Source: an uncultured Prevotella sp.
GTDB taxonomy: Bacteria; Bacteroidota; Bacteroidia; Bacteroidales; Bacteroidaceae
Direction: 5' to 3'
NCBI GenBank assembly: GCA_937877685.1
Contig: CALFGU010000121.1
Coordinates: 17,416 to 81,415, forward strand
Length of the DNA: 64,000 bases
Below are positions 51,631 to 60,899 of this stretch, piece after piece. The notes beneath the pieces were generated by a model that saw only the letters and a program-made list of their open reading frames with translations, made no database searches and had not been told where the DNA came from. Position numbers and translations under genes: made by a program. How positions within the stretch are numbered: position 1 is the stretch's first letter; each line of letters starts with the position of its first letter.

Positions 51631-52926
51631 TTAGTCGAGTTCCTCATCCGCCTCAAATCCGCCCATCTCGCGGATAGCATTTTTGAGGAGAATGTATTGT
51701 TGGAAAAGGTCGTGGATAGGTTCTTCCTGCTCAACGTAATTGTGCATGGGGCTCTTGAGGTAGAAACTCATCCAGGTCTGAATGCCACTCCATCCAGCGC
51801 GAAGGGCGAGGTCGGCACAGAGTACGAGGTCGAGCATTAAGGGAGCTGCGAGGATGCTGTCGCGACAAAGGAAATCGACTTTGATTTGCATGCCGTAATC
51901 TTTGCCCATCCATCCGAAGATGTCAAGATTGTCCCATCCCTCCTTGGCATCGCCACGGGGGGGATAGTAATTGATGCGCACCTTGTGGAAGATGTCGCCG
52001 TAGAGTTCGGGTTGTTCGTCCGCCTTAAGAATAGTGTCGATAACGCCGAGTTTTGAAACCTCCTTGGTTTTAAAGTTTTCGGGGGCATCAAGCACCTCGC
52101 CGTCGCGATTGCCCAAGATATTGGTAGAGAACCATCCCGAAAGACCGAGACAACGTGTGCGAAGCATGGGCGAAAGCACCGTCTTCATGAGCGTTTGTCC
52201 CGTTTTGAAATCCTTACCAGCGATGGGCACATTTTGCTGTTTCGCAAAGTCCCACATGGCAGGGATGTCGATGCACAAGTTGGGCGCTCCCATCACGAAG
52301 GGAGCACCTTCGGCAATGGCAGCATAGGCATAACACATTGAGGGCGAGATGTGTTCACAATCGTTCGCCTTCATGGCTGCCTCAAGGTCGGCAAGGTTTT
52401 TGTGCACTGCCTCATTGTAGGGAATGTACTTCTCCGTAGAAGCCGCCCAAATCACTACGGCACGGTCGCATCCGCGTTCCGCCTTAAAGTTACGGATGTC
52501 GGCGCGGAGTTGTTCCACAAGTTCCCAACGGGTTCCCTGCTTGACGTTATCACCTTGGAGTCGCGTCACGAAATTCTTGTCAAAAGCCGCCGTGAGTGGC
52601 TTAATGGCTTCAAGTTCTTCGCGAACGGGGTCAATGTCTCTCTGTTTGAGCACATCAGCATGGAGAGCCGCTTGATAGGCATTCTCTTCAAAAATGTCCC
52701 AAGCCGCAAATTCCAAACTCTGCATGGGTGCGACGGGAACAATTTCCTTAATCTTCTTATATTGCTTGGCTTCGCCACGACCCACTCGGATTTTGGCCAT
52801 TTCGATTACCGAACCTCCGGGCACGGTAAGACCTTTGCGGTACATGAGTGTGCCGGTGATAAACGTTGTTGTTACTGCGCCGAGTCCAACACTCATTACG
52901 GCGAGTTTACCAGTTGCTTCTTTCAT
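51631..52926 (-). CDS. ino1: Myo-inositol-1-phosphate synthase
   Basis: 431 residues. It converts glucose-6-phosphate to inositol-3-phosphate with NAD as a bound cofactor. The N-terminal VMSVGLGAVTTTFITG is the NAD-binding turn. Central segments IWAASTEKYIPYNEAVHKNL, GKDFKTGQTLMKTVLSPMLR and the C-terminal KVDFLCRDSILAAPLMLDL are family hallmarks. In Bacteroidetes this enzyme starts inositol lipid (phosphatidylinositol and inositol sphingolipid) synthesis. The phosphatidyltransferase and phosphatase steps are not in the window. Promoter box at 53021-53028. Confidence 0.94.
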   Translation of the reverse strand: MKEATGKLAVMSVGLGAVTTTFITGTLMYRKGLTVPGGSVIEMAKIRVGRGEAKQYKKIKEIVPVAPMQSLEFAAWDIFEENAYQAALHADVLKQRDIDPVREELEAIKPLTAAFDKNFVTRLQGDNVKQGTRWELVEQLRADIRNFKAERGCDRAVVIWAASTEKYIPYNEAVHKNLADLEAAMKANDCEHISPSMCYAYAAIAEGAPFVMGAPNLCIDIPAMWDFAKQQNVPIAGKDFKTGQTLMKTVLSPMLRTRCLGLSGWFSTNILGNRDGEVLDAPENFKTKEVSKLGVIDTILKADEQPELYGDIFHKVRINYYPPRGDAKEGWDNLDIFGWMGKDYGMQIKVDFLCRDSILAAPLMLDLVLCADLALRAGWSGIQTWMSFYLKSPMHNYVEQEEPIHDLFQQYILLKNAIREMGGFEADEELD

Positions 52927-53020
52927 ATCGCGATTGAATTTTATGACTTGAGGTAAGAAGGACGTAGCGCCCCCAATGTCTTTGAGGCGTTAAAGGTCCT
53001 TAGAAAATGCTGTATATCTG

Positions 53021-53028
53021 CAAAATTA
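53021..53028 (-). promoter_or_regulatory. -7 box of the inositol-phosphate synthase gene
   Basis: TAATTTTG on the minus strand, 95 bases before the ATG. Confidence 0.55.
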
Positions 53029-53071
53029 GGAAAACTTTATCTAATCTTATGGTTCCTACATTATTTAACAT

Positions 53072-54088
53072 TCACTTTCCGCCATTGTGAACTTCCTTTT
53101 TGTTCCCAATTTTCATCAGTGCGAGTCCGATAATCACGCAAACGAGTTCGCGAAGGCGGATTAAGAGTCCGAGCGACACCCCTATGCCTGCCGAAAGCGC
53201 CAGCCCGCCAGTAGCCATTGCAAATCCGCCTTCCCTGCCGCCCAGTTGCATAGGCAGGAAGAAGAGGGCATTAGCAAAAAGCGAGGTAAAGCCTAAGATG
53301 AGGATGCAGGTGACAAAGTTGACGTCAACACTGAAAATGTGGAGGAAGAAAAGGACTTCTGCACACGAGACAATGCGTGCCAGGAGTTCGCTACAGAGAG
53401 AGAAATAAAAGGTTGTTGGGCGTGTGGCGTGAAGTGCTGCTATTTGGCGGTCGATATTTTCAAGCGTAGTACGTTGCGTCTCCATAAATCGCGATGCCCA
53501 CCCTTTCACGAAGGGCACTTTCGTAAGTCCTCGGAGCAGCAGGAGCGTAAAACCCTTGCGATAGCCTCGCATGAAGAAGTAAATGGCAGTCATGCAGATG
53601 CTTGTGATGAACACAAGGAGCAGGATCATTGGCAGATGGAGTTGCGCGAAGTAATAAATGACGTACAAGACTACTGAAAGGAGCCAAAACCAAAAGTGAG
53701 AGAAGATATGCATCATTACGTAGAGCAGCGTGCTTGACGTGGCGCGCTCAATGCCTACGTAAGGTTTCAGTTCCATTATTCTGTAGGGTTCTCCGCCCAT
53801 AAGACCGACGGGCGTCACACAGTTGAGCGAAAATCCCGTAATCGTAAATTTCAACACACGCCAATAAGGGATGCGCCTGGGGCAATCGCCGTCGTGAATA
53901 ATGGCGCTCCAACCGAGGGCATTAATCATATAGACACCTAACCACAACAAACAGGCAAAAGCAAACCAACGACCGGCACGCATGATGTTGTCAGTGATGC
54001 TTTCGAGTGTCATGTCGAAACTGATGACCATGATGACAACGCTAAGGATGCCAAGAAGGAAAAATATGTTGCGAATGCGGGTGGACAT
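53072..54088 (-). CDS. Lysylphosphatidylglycerol synthase-type transmembrane protein
   Basis: 338 residues with about eight hydrophobic segments. It matches the LPG_synthase_TM (UPF0104) flippase-like half of MprF proteins: CVTPVGLMGGEPYRI near residue 110 and FLPMQLGGREGGFAMA near 285 are the typical polar loops. The aminoacyl-transferase half is absent, so it should not make lysyl-lipids. A lipid flippase or transporter role is the usual inference. It lies just upstream of the inositol-phosphate synthase gene on the same strand, though that gene has its own promoter box. Confidence 0.85.
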   Translation of the reverse strand: MSTRIRNIFFLLGILSVVIMVISFDMTLESITDNIMRAGRWFAFACLLWLGVYMINALGWSAIIHDGDCPRRIPYWRVLKFTITGFSLNCVTPVGLMGGEPYRIMELKPYVGIERATSSTLLYVMMHIFSHFWFWLLSVVLYVIYYFAQLHLPMILLLVFITSICMTAIYFFMRGYRKGFTLLLLRGLTKVPFVKGWASRFMETQRTTLENIDRQIAALHATRPTTFYFSLCSELLARIVSCAEVLFFLHIFSVDVNFVTCILILGFTSLFANALFFLPMQLGGREGGFAMATGGLALSAGIGVSLGLLIRLRELVCVIIGLALMKIGNKKEVHNGGK

Positions 54089-54174
54089 AAGAGGCGGGAT
54101 GCGGAGCGGGATAGACTCAACCGGCGTAAAGACTCTTTTGCGGAGTTTTGTTTGTATTAGAATTTAAAAAGTAT

Positions 54175-54216
54175 TACTTATTGTAGCGCGGAAAATACTA
54201 ATTGTTTCGCCTTGTT
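54175..54216. repeat. Two 21-base units (TACTTATTGT / TACTAATTGT)
   Basis: Consecutive units starting TACTTATTGTAGCG and TACTAATTGTTTCG, exactly 21 bases apart. Confidence 0.65.
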
Positions 54217-54238
54217 CAGAAGGTTGAATCAGAGAGCG

Positions 54239-54700
54239 TTATCCAATCTGTTCAACAGCCATCATGAATTCCATCAAGATATAGTAACGAATGGTTTTTC
54301 CGGCAGCAATACTGAGGAAAGAATGGAACGCGTTGAGGCGCAAGTAGCCCATGGCTATTGTTGTGACACTACCGAAGATGGGAATCCATGACAGGAGGCC
54401 CGCCCAGTGACCGTAGCGCTTGACTTGCTGAATGCCCTTGTTGAGTTTTTTGGGCGGTAGCCTCAGATACTTATGCATCCACGCTTCATTGCCTCGGCGG
54501 CCCACACAATAGTTAAACATCCCCCCTAAGATGTTACCTACTGACGCACAGATGAATAGTTCGAATGAGGGAATGCCTGTTGCAATCAAGGTTACCATGA
54601 CTGCTTCTGACGAAAAGGGAATGAAACTTCCGGCCAAGAATGCTGCGATAAACATTCCGGGCAATCCCCATTCTATGAGAAGATTAATGATACTATCCAT
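54239..54700 (-). CDS. YqaA/DedA-like membrane protein
   Basis: 153 residues. Four to five hydrophobic segments with the SNARE-associated/DedA-type features: PFSSEAVMV near residue 28, GNILGGMFNYCVGRRG near 55, and W(I)PIFGSVTTIAMGYLRL near 105. DedA relatives act in lipid transport across the inner membrane; this short YqaA branch is poorly characterised. Its start overlaps the end of the upstream gene by 28 bases, suggesting translational coupling. Confidence 0.85.
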   Translation of the reverse strand: MDSIINLLIEWGLPGMFIAAFLAGSFIPFSSEAVMVTLIATGIPSFELFICASVGNILGGMFNYCVGRRGNEAWMHKYLRLPPKKLNKGIQQVKRYGHWAGLLSWIPIFGSVTTIAMGYLRLNAFHSFLSIAAGKTIRYYILMEFMMAVEQIG

Positions 54701-55653
54701 GCTGTTTGGAAATTAAAAATGAGTAATAAGATGAGGCCGATGAGTGATAACCAGAAAATTGTGGTTGCCATCCAGCCGCGCGTGAGGGTGAAATAATGAG
54801 CAATGAGGGGAGCGCCGTTGGCGATGAGCAGGAGCAACCATGTCCAGCGCCATTCGGGGAAGAGGAGGAGAAGTAGGAGGAGTCCGCCTTGTGTGAAGTC
54901 CATCACATAGAGGAACATGCGCACGCGGATTTTGTCAAGGTAGGAGGTTTGTGCCTGATGCGTGATGGCGATGATGGAGAGAAGCATGACGCAAGTGGCG
55001 CTGACCAGGAATTGCCATTCTTCGGGGGGGAGGGTTAAGGGAGTGGCGATATAGACAGTTTCCCAATAGCCCATATCAATGTGAGTGGCGGTGTGCCAAA
55101 ACTCTGTTACGCCTTCGGAAAGCAGGGTGAAGTCCCAGGTGGCCACACTCCATAGCGCAACTCCCACAATGGGGAGCAACAAACCAATACACGCTGCGCC
55201 CAAACTGCGAGGCGTGAGCGAACGTAAGTGAAGGCTGCAACAGAACAAGAGCAGGGGGAGCAACCAAATGACCTGTGGCACCACTAAACTCGCCAACCCC
55301 AACAGGAGAAAGGCATGGAAGAGTTGGGGCTCGGGATGGCGCTCTTGGTAAGAGGTGAACAGATTGGCATAAGCGAGCAACAGGGCTGGCGGCAACAGAC
55401 TGGCAAGCGAAAACTCATGAAGCAGAGGGACGGCAGTAAGCGAGAGGAAGAACGTGGTGCTCACCATTTGGGAGCGTTCGCGAAGCAATTGCAACCGTGC
55501 GTTCATCTCAAACCACCCATAGGCGGTAAGTATGCCCACAAACCAACCTCCCCAAAGCAGAAGGTTGCCTGCTTCGGGGAGTATCCATAGCAAACTTCCC
55601 ATGACTAACGCTATGGGAAGAAGCATTGTATTTGTGGTAATCGCTTTTCTCAT
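54673..55653 (-). CDS. Hypothetical multi-pass membrane protein
   Basis: 326 residues, about ten hydrophobic segments, no signal peptide, very Leu-rich (runs such as LLLLLLLFPEW). I cannot name a family with confidence. Its 3' end overlaps the start of the yqaA-like gene, so the two are probably translated together, and a 9-base repeat array lies just upstream. Charged loops are short, consistent with a transporter or sensor in the inner membrane, but nothing catalytic is visible. Confidence 0.8.
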   Translation of the reverse strand: MRKAITTNTMLLPIALVMGSLLWILPEAGNLLLWGGWFVGILTAYGWFEMNARLQLLRERSQMVSTTFFLSLTAVPLLHEFSLASLLPPALLLAYANLFTSYQERHPEPQLFHAFLLLGLASLVVPQVIWLLPLLLFCCSLHLRSLTPRSLGAACIGLLLPIVGVALWSVATWDFTLLSEGVTEFWHTATHIDMGYWETVYIATPLTLPPEEWQFLVSATCVMLLSIIAITHQAQTSYLDKIRVRMFLYVMDFTQGGLLLLLLLFPEWRWTWLLLLIANGAPLIAHYFTLTRGWMATTIFWLSLIGLILLLIFNFQTAWIVSLIFS

Positions 55654-55658
55654 TCTTA

Positions 55659-55694
55659 TATAGTTCCTATAGTCGCTATAGTTCCTATAAATTA
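55659..55694. repeat. 9-base repeat array (TATAGTTCC type)
   Basis: Four consecutive units: TATAGTTCC, TATAGTCGC, TATAGTTCC, TATAAATTA. Same unit type as at 473-508. Confidence 0.8.
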
Positions 55695-55704
55695 TAAGGT
55701 TCTA

Positions 55705-56973
55705 CTAAAGGTCCTGACCGATGTCGCGACGATAGTACTTGCCTGTGTACTGAATCTGTTCGGCGCCCTTCATAGACTTAGCAAGCGCCTCGGCCTTATC
55801 CTTACCGTAAGAACTTACGGCAATGACGCGACCGCCTGCCGTTACGAGTTGACCATCCTTCATGGCTGTGCCAGCATGAAAGACTACGCTGCCTTCAACA
55901 TCTGCACCCGTGATGGCAAATCCCTTTTCGTAATCCTGGGGATAGCCACCGCTGACGCACATAACGCAAACCGCTGCGCGCTCGTCAAACTCAATGGTCT
56001 TTTCATCAAGGTTGCCTGCCGCCACACCTTCGAGCAAATCAACGAGGTCACTCTTGATGCGCAACATGACGCTTTCAGTTTCGGGGTCTCCCATACGGCA
56101 GTTGTATTCAATTACTTTGGGTTGACCGTCGCAGTTGATGAGGCCGAAGAAAATGAATCCCTTGTACACGATACCCTCAGATGCGAGGCCTTCAACGGTG
56201 GGGCGGATGATTTGTTCGTCAACAATTTTCATCCATTCGGGAGTTGCGAAGGGCACTGGGGTAACTGAACCCATGCCTCCGGTATTTAATCCCTTGTCTC
56301 CCTCACCAATGCGCTTGTAGTCCTTAGCTTCGGGAAGAATCTTGTAATTCTTGCCGTCGGTAAGCACAAATACAGAGCACTCGATGCCTGAAAGGAATTC
56401 TTCAATCACTACGCGAGAAGAGGCATTGCCGAACATACCGCCGAGCATGCTGCGGAGTTCCTTCTGTGCTTCTTCAAGGGTGTCAAGAATGAGTACGCCC
56501 TTACCAGCACAGAGACCATCGGCCTTGAGCACGTAAGGCGCTTTGAGGGTTTCGAGGAACTTGCAACCTTCTTCAACTTGTGTGCCGTCGAAAGTGGCGT
56601 AAGCCGCTGTGGGAATGCCGTGGCGCATCATGAATGCCTTAGCAAAGTCCTTTGAACCTTCAAGCACGGCTCCCGCCTTCGAAGGACCGATTACGGGAAT
56701 GTGCTTTACGGCGTCGTTAGCGAGGAAGTAGTCGTAGATACCCTTTACGAGGGGATCTTCAGGACCTACTACAACCATATCAATGCCTTCCTTCACGGCG
56801 AAAGCGGCAATGCCGTCGAAGTCGTCGGCTTTCAATGCGGGCACATTCTCGCCTACATTGGCAGTACCAGCATTACCGGGAGCGATAAAGAGTTTTTCAA
56901 CTTTGCTGCTCTGAGCAATTTTCCAGGCAAGGGCATGTTCGCGACCGCCACTGCCGAGCAAGAGGATTTTCAT
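55705..56973 (-). CDS. purD: Phosphoribosylamine-glycine ligase
   Basis: 422 residues. It joins phosphoribosylamine and glycine with ATP in purine synthesis. The N-terminal [17 protein letters not shown], the ATP-grasp core ([27 protein letters not shown]) and the [13 protein letters not shown] substrate loop are all present, and the C-terminal [14 protein letters not shown] is typical. Other purine genes are not adjacent. Confidence 0.97.
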   Translation of the reverse strand: MKILLLGSGGREHALAWKIAQSSKVEKLFIAPGNAGTANVGENVPALKADDFDGIAAFAVKEGIDMVVVGPEDPLVKGIYDYFLANDAVKHIPVIGPSKAGAVLEGSKDFAKAFMMRHGIPTAAYATFDGTQVEEGCKFLETLKAPYVLKADGLCAGKGVLILDTLEEAQKELRSMLGGMFGNASSRVVIEEFLSGIECSVFVLTDGKNYKILPEAKDYKRIGEGDKGLNTGGMGSVTPVPFATPEWMKIVDEQIIRPTVEGLASEGIVYKGFIFFGLINCDGQPKVIEYNCRMGDPETESVMLRIKSDLVDLLEGVAAGNLDEKTIEFDERAAVCVMCVSGGYPQDYEKGFAITGADVEGSVVFHAGTAMKDGQLVTAGGRVIAVSSYGKDKAEALAKSMKGAEQIQYTGKYYRRDIGQDL

Positions 56974-56979
56974 ATCGGA

Positions 56980-57160
56980 TGAGGTTATGAGTGAGGTTAT
57001 GAGGTGGGAGGTTTTGAGGTTATGAGGGCCGTTCGGGGTGATCTAGATGGTCTAGATTTTCTAGATATTCTAGAACCTCTAGATTTTCTATAAATCAACT
57101 CACTCCGCCAGGCTCCTTAAAACCTTAAAGCGAAGCGACCTCAAAACCTTACAACCTTAA
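56980..57160. repeat. Composite 8-base and 9-base repeat element
   Basis: The outer arms are 8-base units (GAGGTTAT... left; AACCTTAA, the AGCGAAGCGACCT core and AACCTTAC right). Between them sit six consecutive 9-base units at 57042-57095: TCTAGATGG, TCTAGATTT, TCTAGATAT, TCTAGAACC, TCTAGATTT, TCTATAAAT. The element lies between metY and purD. Confidence 0.85.
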
Positions 57161-57164
57161 TAAA

Positions 57165-58448
57165 TTATATCTTTTCCAACGCCTGTTCGATGTCTGCAAT
57201 AATGTCTTCTGCATCTTCGATACCTACAGAAAGGCGGATAAGGTCGGGAGCAATGCCGGCTTCCTTAAGTTGCTCTTCTGAAAGTTGGCGGTGCGTATGG
57301 CTCGCGGGGTGAAGCACGCAACTCTTGGCGTCTGCCACGTGGGTCACAATGCTAATCAAGCGGAGGCTGTCCATAAACTTAATGGCATCTTCACGAGTGC
57401 CCTTCAATCCTAACGCCATTACGCCACAAATTCCGTTAGGAAGATATTTCTGCGCAAGGGCATAGTAGGGGTTGTCTTCAAGACCTGCGAAGTTTACCCA
57501 CGCTACCTTGGGGTGCGCCTTGAGATATTCTGCCACGCGTTGCGCATTTGAGCAGTGCTGCTTCATACGGAGGTGGAGGGTTTCAAGACCTAAGTTGAGC
57601 AAGAAGGCATTTTCGGGCGACTGAATCGAACCGAGGTCGCGCATTAACTGAGCTGTTGCCTTAACAATAAAAGCATTCTTTCCGAAAGCCTTAGTGTAGG
57701 TAAGACCGTGGTAACTTTCGTCGGGCGTACAGAGACCTGGGAACTTTTCTGCCGAAGCCTGCCAGTCGAAATTGCCACTATCGACAATCGCACCGCCTAC
57801 TGCTGCCGCGTGACCGTCCATATACTTCGTCGTAGAATGCGTTACGATGTCCGCACCCCACTCAAAGGGACGACAGTTCATAGGTGTCGCAAATGTATTA
57901 TCCACTACGAGGGGCACACCATTCTTATGCGCCAACTTTGCAAAGCGTTCGATGTCCAAAATTGTGCAACCGGGATTCGATATTGTTTCACCGAAGAAAC
58001 ACTTCGTATTGGGGCGCACATGCTTTTGGATTTCTTCGTCGCTCCATTCCTGATCGACAAACGTACATTCAATACCCAACTTCTTGAGTGTCACACCAAA
58101 GAGATTGTATGTGCCACCGTAAATGTTGTTCGTAGAAATGAAGTGGTCGCCTGCCTCGCAGATGTTAAAGATAGTATAAAAACTTGCCGCCTGACCCGAA
58201 GAAGTGAGCATAGCTGCCACACCGCCTTCCAACTCTGCGATTTTCGCAGCAACAGCATCGTTAGTGGGGTTCTGAAGTCGGGTATAGAAGTAACCAGAGT
58301 CCTCAAGGTCGAAAAGGCGAGCCATTTGTTCGCTCGTGTCATACTTAAAAGTGGTGCTCTGATAGACAGGAAGCTGACGGGGTTCGCCTTTCTTGGGCGT
58401 ATATCCGGAATGGAGGCAGAGTGTGCCTAAGTTTAGTTTCTTTTCCAT
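57165..58448 (-). CDS. metY: O-acetylhomoserine sulfhydrylase (PLP-dependent)
   Basis: 427 residues, the usual MetY length. It makes homocysteine from O-acetylhomoserine and sulfide. TLCLHSGYTP opens the family fold, SSGQAA and YGGTYNLF contact PLP, and the Schiff-base Lys is in VTHSTTKYMDGHAAAVGG near residue 207. The C-terminal HPASHTHRQLSEEQL is the substrate-binding stretch. Length and the TLCLHSGY start favour MetY over cystathionine gamma-synthase. Confidence 0.93.
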   Translation of the reverse strand: MEKKLNLGTLCLHSGYTPKKGEPRQLPVYQSTTFKYDTSEQMARLFDLEDSGYFYTRLQNPTNDAVAAKIAELEGGVAAMLTSSGQAASFYTIFNICEAGDHFISTNNIYGGTYNLFGVTLKKLGIECTFVDQEWSDEEIQKHVRPNTKCFFGETISNPGCTILDIERFAKLAHKNGVPLVVDNTFATPMNCRPFEWGADIVTHSTTKYMDGHAAAVGGAIVDSGNFDWQASAEKFPGLCTPDESYHGLTYTKAFGKNAFIVKATAQLMRDLGSIQSPENAFLLNLGLETLHLRMKQHCSNAQRVAEYLKAHPKVAWVNFAGLEDNPYYALAQKYLPNGICGVMALGLKGTREDAIKFMDSLRLISIVTHVADAKSCVLHPASHTHRQLSEEQLKEAGIAPDLIRLSVGIEDAEDIIADIEQALEKI

Positions 58449-58469
58449 AGTGTTGGTGTAGAATGAAAG

Positions 58470-58505
58470 AATCCGGATGGCGCTCGGGTGAGCACCATCT
58501 GGATT
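58470..58505 (-). terminator. Terminator between the outer-membrane barrel gene and metY
   Basis: AATCCGGATGGCGCTC faces GAGCACCATCTGGATT; AATCCGGATGGCGCTC repeats the outer end of the hairpin repeat at 32566. Confidence 0.7.
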
Positions 58506-58526
58506 TTTATGTGTAACTATTTACAA

Positions 58527-59177
58527 TTAGAAATAGTAGGTTGCATTAATTTGGAACATGTTGCGCTTGATGTCAGCACCCTTTCCAATAAAACCTGAAA
58601 CACCCACTTGGTTGCCCATACCTTCGAGGAATGATTTACCAATGGGACCGAGTGCAAAGGTGTAGCCCGCTGTGAGTTCTACCTTACCGAGAATCTTAGC
58701 ACCCGCACTGATGTTCCAAGAAGTTGACATGTTTTCCTTGTCAAAGGTGCTGTAACCATTCATTAAAGATTCGCCCAAACTGTTATGACCAAGAGGGAAA
58801 TCAAACTGAGGACCTGTGCCTACGAATACGCCAGTCTTACCGATGCCAAAGTTATAACGAAGGTTCAAGGGGATAGAGATTGAGCGTTCTGTCTCTGTTT
58901 CCTGCATGCCGTTGTATTCAAGTTTCAACTTATTTTGATTGTAGAGCAACGCACCGTTAATGCCGAAACCTGCAACCAAACCTACGTTTGCGCGTACGCC
59001 GACATTCCAACCAGCCTGATTGCTACCGCTCTTAAGACTTGAAATTGCGGAGTTCTTGCTTGAGAGTTTCACCTTTGTGTAATTCAAACCGCCAGTGATA
59101 CCCCAGTCAAAACCGAATGCAGATGCTGAAGTGGCAACCATGAATGCCGCTACGAGGGTAAGGATAATCTTCTTCAT
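58527..59177 (-). CDS. Outer-membrane beta-barrel protein (PorT-like family)
   Basis: 216 residues. The signal peptide MKKIILTLVAAFMVATSASA is followed by alternating beta strands of an eight-strand barrel, ending in QINATYYF with a C-terminal Phe. Strands such as GFDWGITGGLNYTKVKL and GWNVGVRANVGLV fit the generic outer-membrane barrel family often labelled PorT; a real type IX secretion role is not supported by this alone. It starts 23 bases after nhaD and is likely cotranscribed with it. Confidence 0.85.
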   Translation of the reverse strand: MKKIILTLVAAFMVATSASAFGFDWGITGGLNYTKVKLSSKNSAISSLKSGSNQAGWNVGVRANVGLVAGFGINGALLYNQNKLKLEYNGMQETETERSISIPLNLRYNFGIGKTGVFVGTGPQFDFPLGHNSLGESLMNGYSTFDKENMSTSWNISAGAKILGKVELTAGYTFALGPIGKSFLEGMGNQVGVSGFIGKGADIKRNMFQINATYYF

Positions 59178-59200
59178 AGTGAAAAGTGTTTAAAAGGTTA

Positions 59201-60538
59201 TTAAATGATTCCAAGACTTTGGAAAATGGGGTGTTGGATGGCGTAAACTACGATACCTGCGAGGTAACCAGCGAGAGCCAACCATGAAATATTCTTTAAG
59301 TACCAACCGAAGGAGATATTTTCAAGACCCATAACTACTACACCTGCTGCAGAACCGATAATGAGCATTGAACCACCCACACCGGCGCAGTAAGCTAAGA
59401 GTTGCCAGAAGATGCCATCCTGAGCAAGTGCGCCTGCTGCTTCAATGGGGTACATACCCATGCAACCTGCTACGAGGGGCACGTTATCTACGATTGCCGA
59501 AGCCGCACCGATTACACCCGTAATCGCATAGTAGTTAGCGCCAGTTACTTCGTTCAACCACTGACCGAATGCTGTGAGCACGCCTGTGTCTTGAAGGGTT
59601 GCTACAGTCATTAAGATACCGAGGAAGAAGAGGATTGTTGTCATGTCAATCTTCTGAAGCATGTTCGTAACTCGGTGGGTAGACATGAGGTGGTGATTCT
59701 TCTTGCGTGCCAAGAATACTTCAACGGCTGTCCAAAGAATACCGAGCACGAGAAGGATACCTACGTAGGGAGCAAGGTGAGTTAAAGACTTGAATACGGG
59801 TACGAAAAGCAAACCGCCAACACCAAGACAGAACACGATGTTACGTTCCTTTTGTGAGAATTCTTGGTTGGCTTCAATGAACTTTTCTTCCTTCACGCCT
59901 TCAAGATTTCCCTTCATGCGGAAGTGCATGATGAGGCAGGGGATGAGCAAGCTGGCAACTGAGGGGAGGAACACTTCCAAGAGCACACCTTGAGTAGAGA
60001 GCATTCCGCGTACCCAAAGCATAATTGTTGTTACGTCTCCGATGGGAGAGAAAGCACCGCCGGCATTTGCAGCCAAGATGATGAGACCCGCAAAAAGGAA
60101 ACGGTCTTCTTTGTTTGCCACAAGCTTGCGAAGCACCATAATCATGACGATTGAAGTAGTCAAGTTGTCGAGCACGGCAGAAAGGAAGAAGGTCATCCAA
60201 GCCATGCGCCACATCAACTTACGCTTGCTTGTTGTCTGAAGGCGATAACGCACGAAATTAAAACCACCATTTGCGTCAACAATCTCAACGATGGTCATCG
60301 CACCCATTAAGAATACGATAATTTCGCAAGTTTCTGAAAGGTGATGGAGCATACGCTCAGTAATGGGTTCGCCATGAGGAAGCGTAATTGCACCATTGTT
60401 CACACCAATCGTAACGAGCGTCCAACAGATTGCGCACATCAAGAGCGCAACAGGCGCCTTGTTAATCTTTGTTCCGTGTTCGAGGGCAATACAAGCGTAG
60501 CCAATGACAAACACAGCAATGATAATTGAAGTAATCAT
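59201..60538 (-). CDS. nhaD: NhaD family Na+/H+ antiporter
   Basis: 445 residues with about twelve membrane segments. It exchanges cytoplasmic Na+ (or Li+) for protons. Family features: DNLTTSIVMIMVLRK near residue 125, LILAANAGGAFSPIGDVTTIMLW near 155, DNVPLVAGCMGMYP near 350 and GVGGSMLIIGSAAGVVVMG near 390, with paired Asp and Asn-rich membrane helices. The outer-membrane barrel gene follows. Confidence 0.94.
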   Translation of the reverse strand: MITSIIIAVFVIGYACIALEHGTKINKAPVALLMCAICWTLVTIGVNNGAITLPHGEPITERMLHHLSETCEIIVFLMGAMTIVEIVDANGGFNFVRYRLQTTSKRKLMWRMAWMTFFLSAVLDNLTTSIVMIMVLRKLVANKEDRFLFAGLIILAANAGGAFSPIGDVTTIMLWVRGMLSTQGVLLEVFLPSVASLLIPCLIMHFRMKGNLEGVKEEKFIEANQEFSQKERNIVFCLGVGGLLFVPVFKSLTHLAPYVGILLVLGILWTAVEVFLARKKNHHLMSTHRVTNMLQKIDMTTILFFLGILMTVATLQDTGVLTAFGQWLNEVTGANYYAITGVIGAASAIVDNVPLVAGCMGMYPIEAAGALAQDGIFWQLLAYCAGVGGSMLIIGSAAGVVVMGLENISFGWYLKNISWLALAGYLAGIVVYAIQHPIFQSLGII

Positions 60539-60750
60539 TTAGTTTTTAGTTTATTTAATTAAATTTATATATTTCAAACTGCAAAGGAATTGTTTTTTCT
60601 TGACTCTTCAAAGAAAAAAGCCAAGTTTTCGCCCTTTATCCCTGTATTAGCGGTGTCGCAATGGCTTTTGTTGTGAAAAAAGCGTGTTGCATGGGAAGTT
60701 TTTACTACCTTTGCCTCTCAAATATGCGTACTTTCCGTGTGCGCAGGTCC

Positions 60751-60822
60751 GCCCTCATAGTTCAACGGATAGAATAGAGGTTTCCTAAACCTTAGATAGG
60801 AGTTCGATTCTCCTTGGGGGTA
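60751..60822 (+). tRNA. tRNA-Arg (anticodon CCT)
   Basis: The acceptor GCCCTCA pairs with TGGGGGT (two G-U pairs). The D arm is GTTC/GAAT, the anticodon stem GAGGT/ACCTT encloses TTCCTAA with CCT, and the T arm is AGGAG-TTCGATT-CTCCT. CCA is not encoded. It reads AGG codons. Confidence 0.94.
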
Positions 60823-60831
60823 CGAATAAAC

Positions 60832-60866
60832 AGAGGAGTGATGCTCGCGCATCGCTCCTCTTTCGC
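60832..60866 (+). terminator. Terminator after tRNA-Arg
   Basis: AGAGGAGTGATGC faces GCATCGCTCCTCT with a TCGC loop, followed by TTTC. Confidence 0.8.
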
Positions 60867-60899
60867 GTTTCATTATGTTAAAGTGTTGTGGGATGCTTT

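Noticed and set aside
53072..54088. MprF lysyl-phosphatidylglycerol synthase
   Set aside because: Only the membrane half is present; the aminoacyl-transferase domain is missing, so lipid lysylation is not supported.
58527..59177. Assignment of the outer-membrane barrel as type IX secretion component PorT
   Set aside because: The generic barrel family shares the name; no other type IX genes are nearby.
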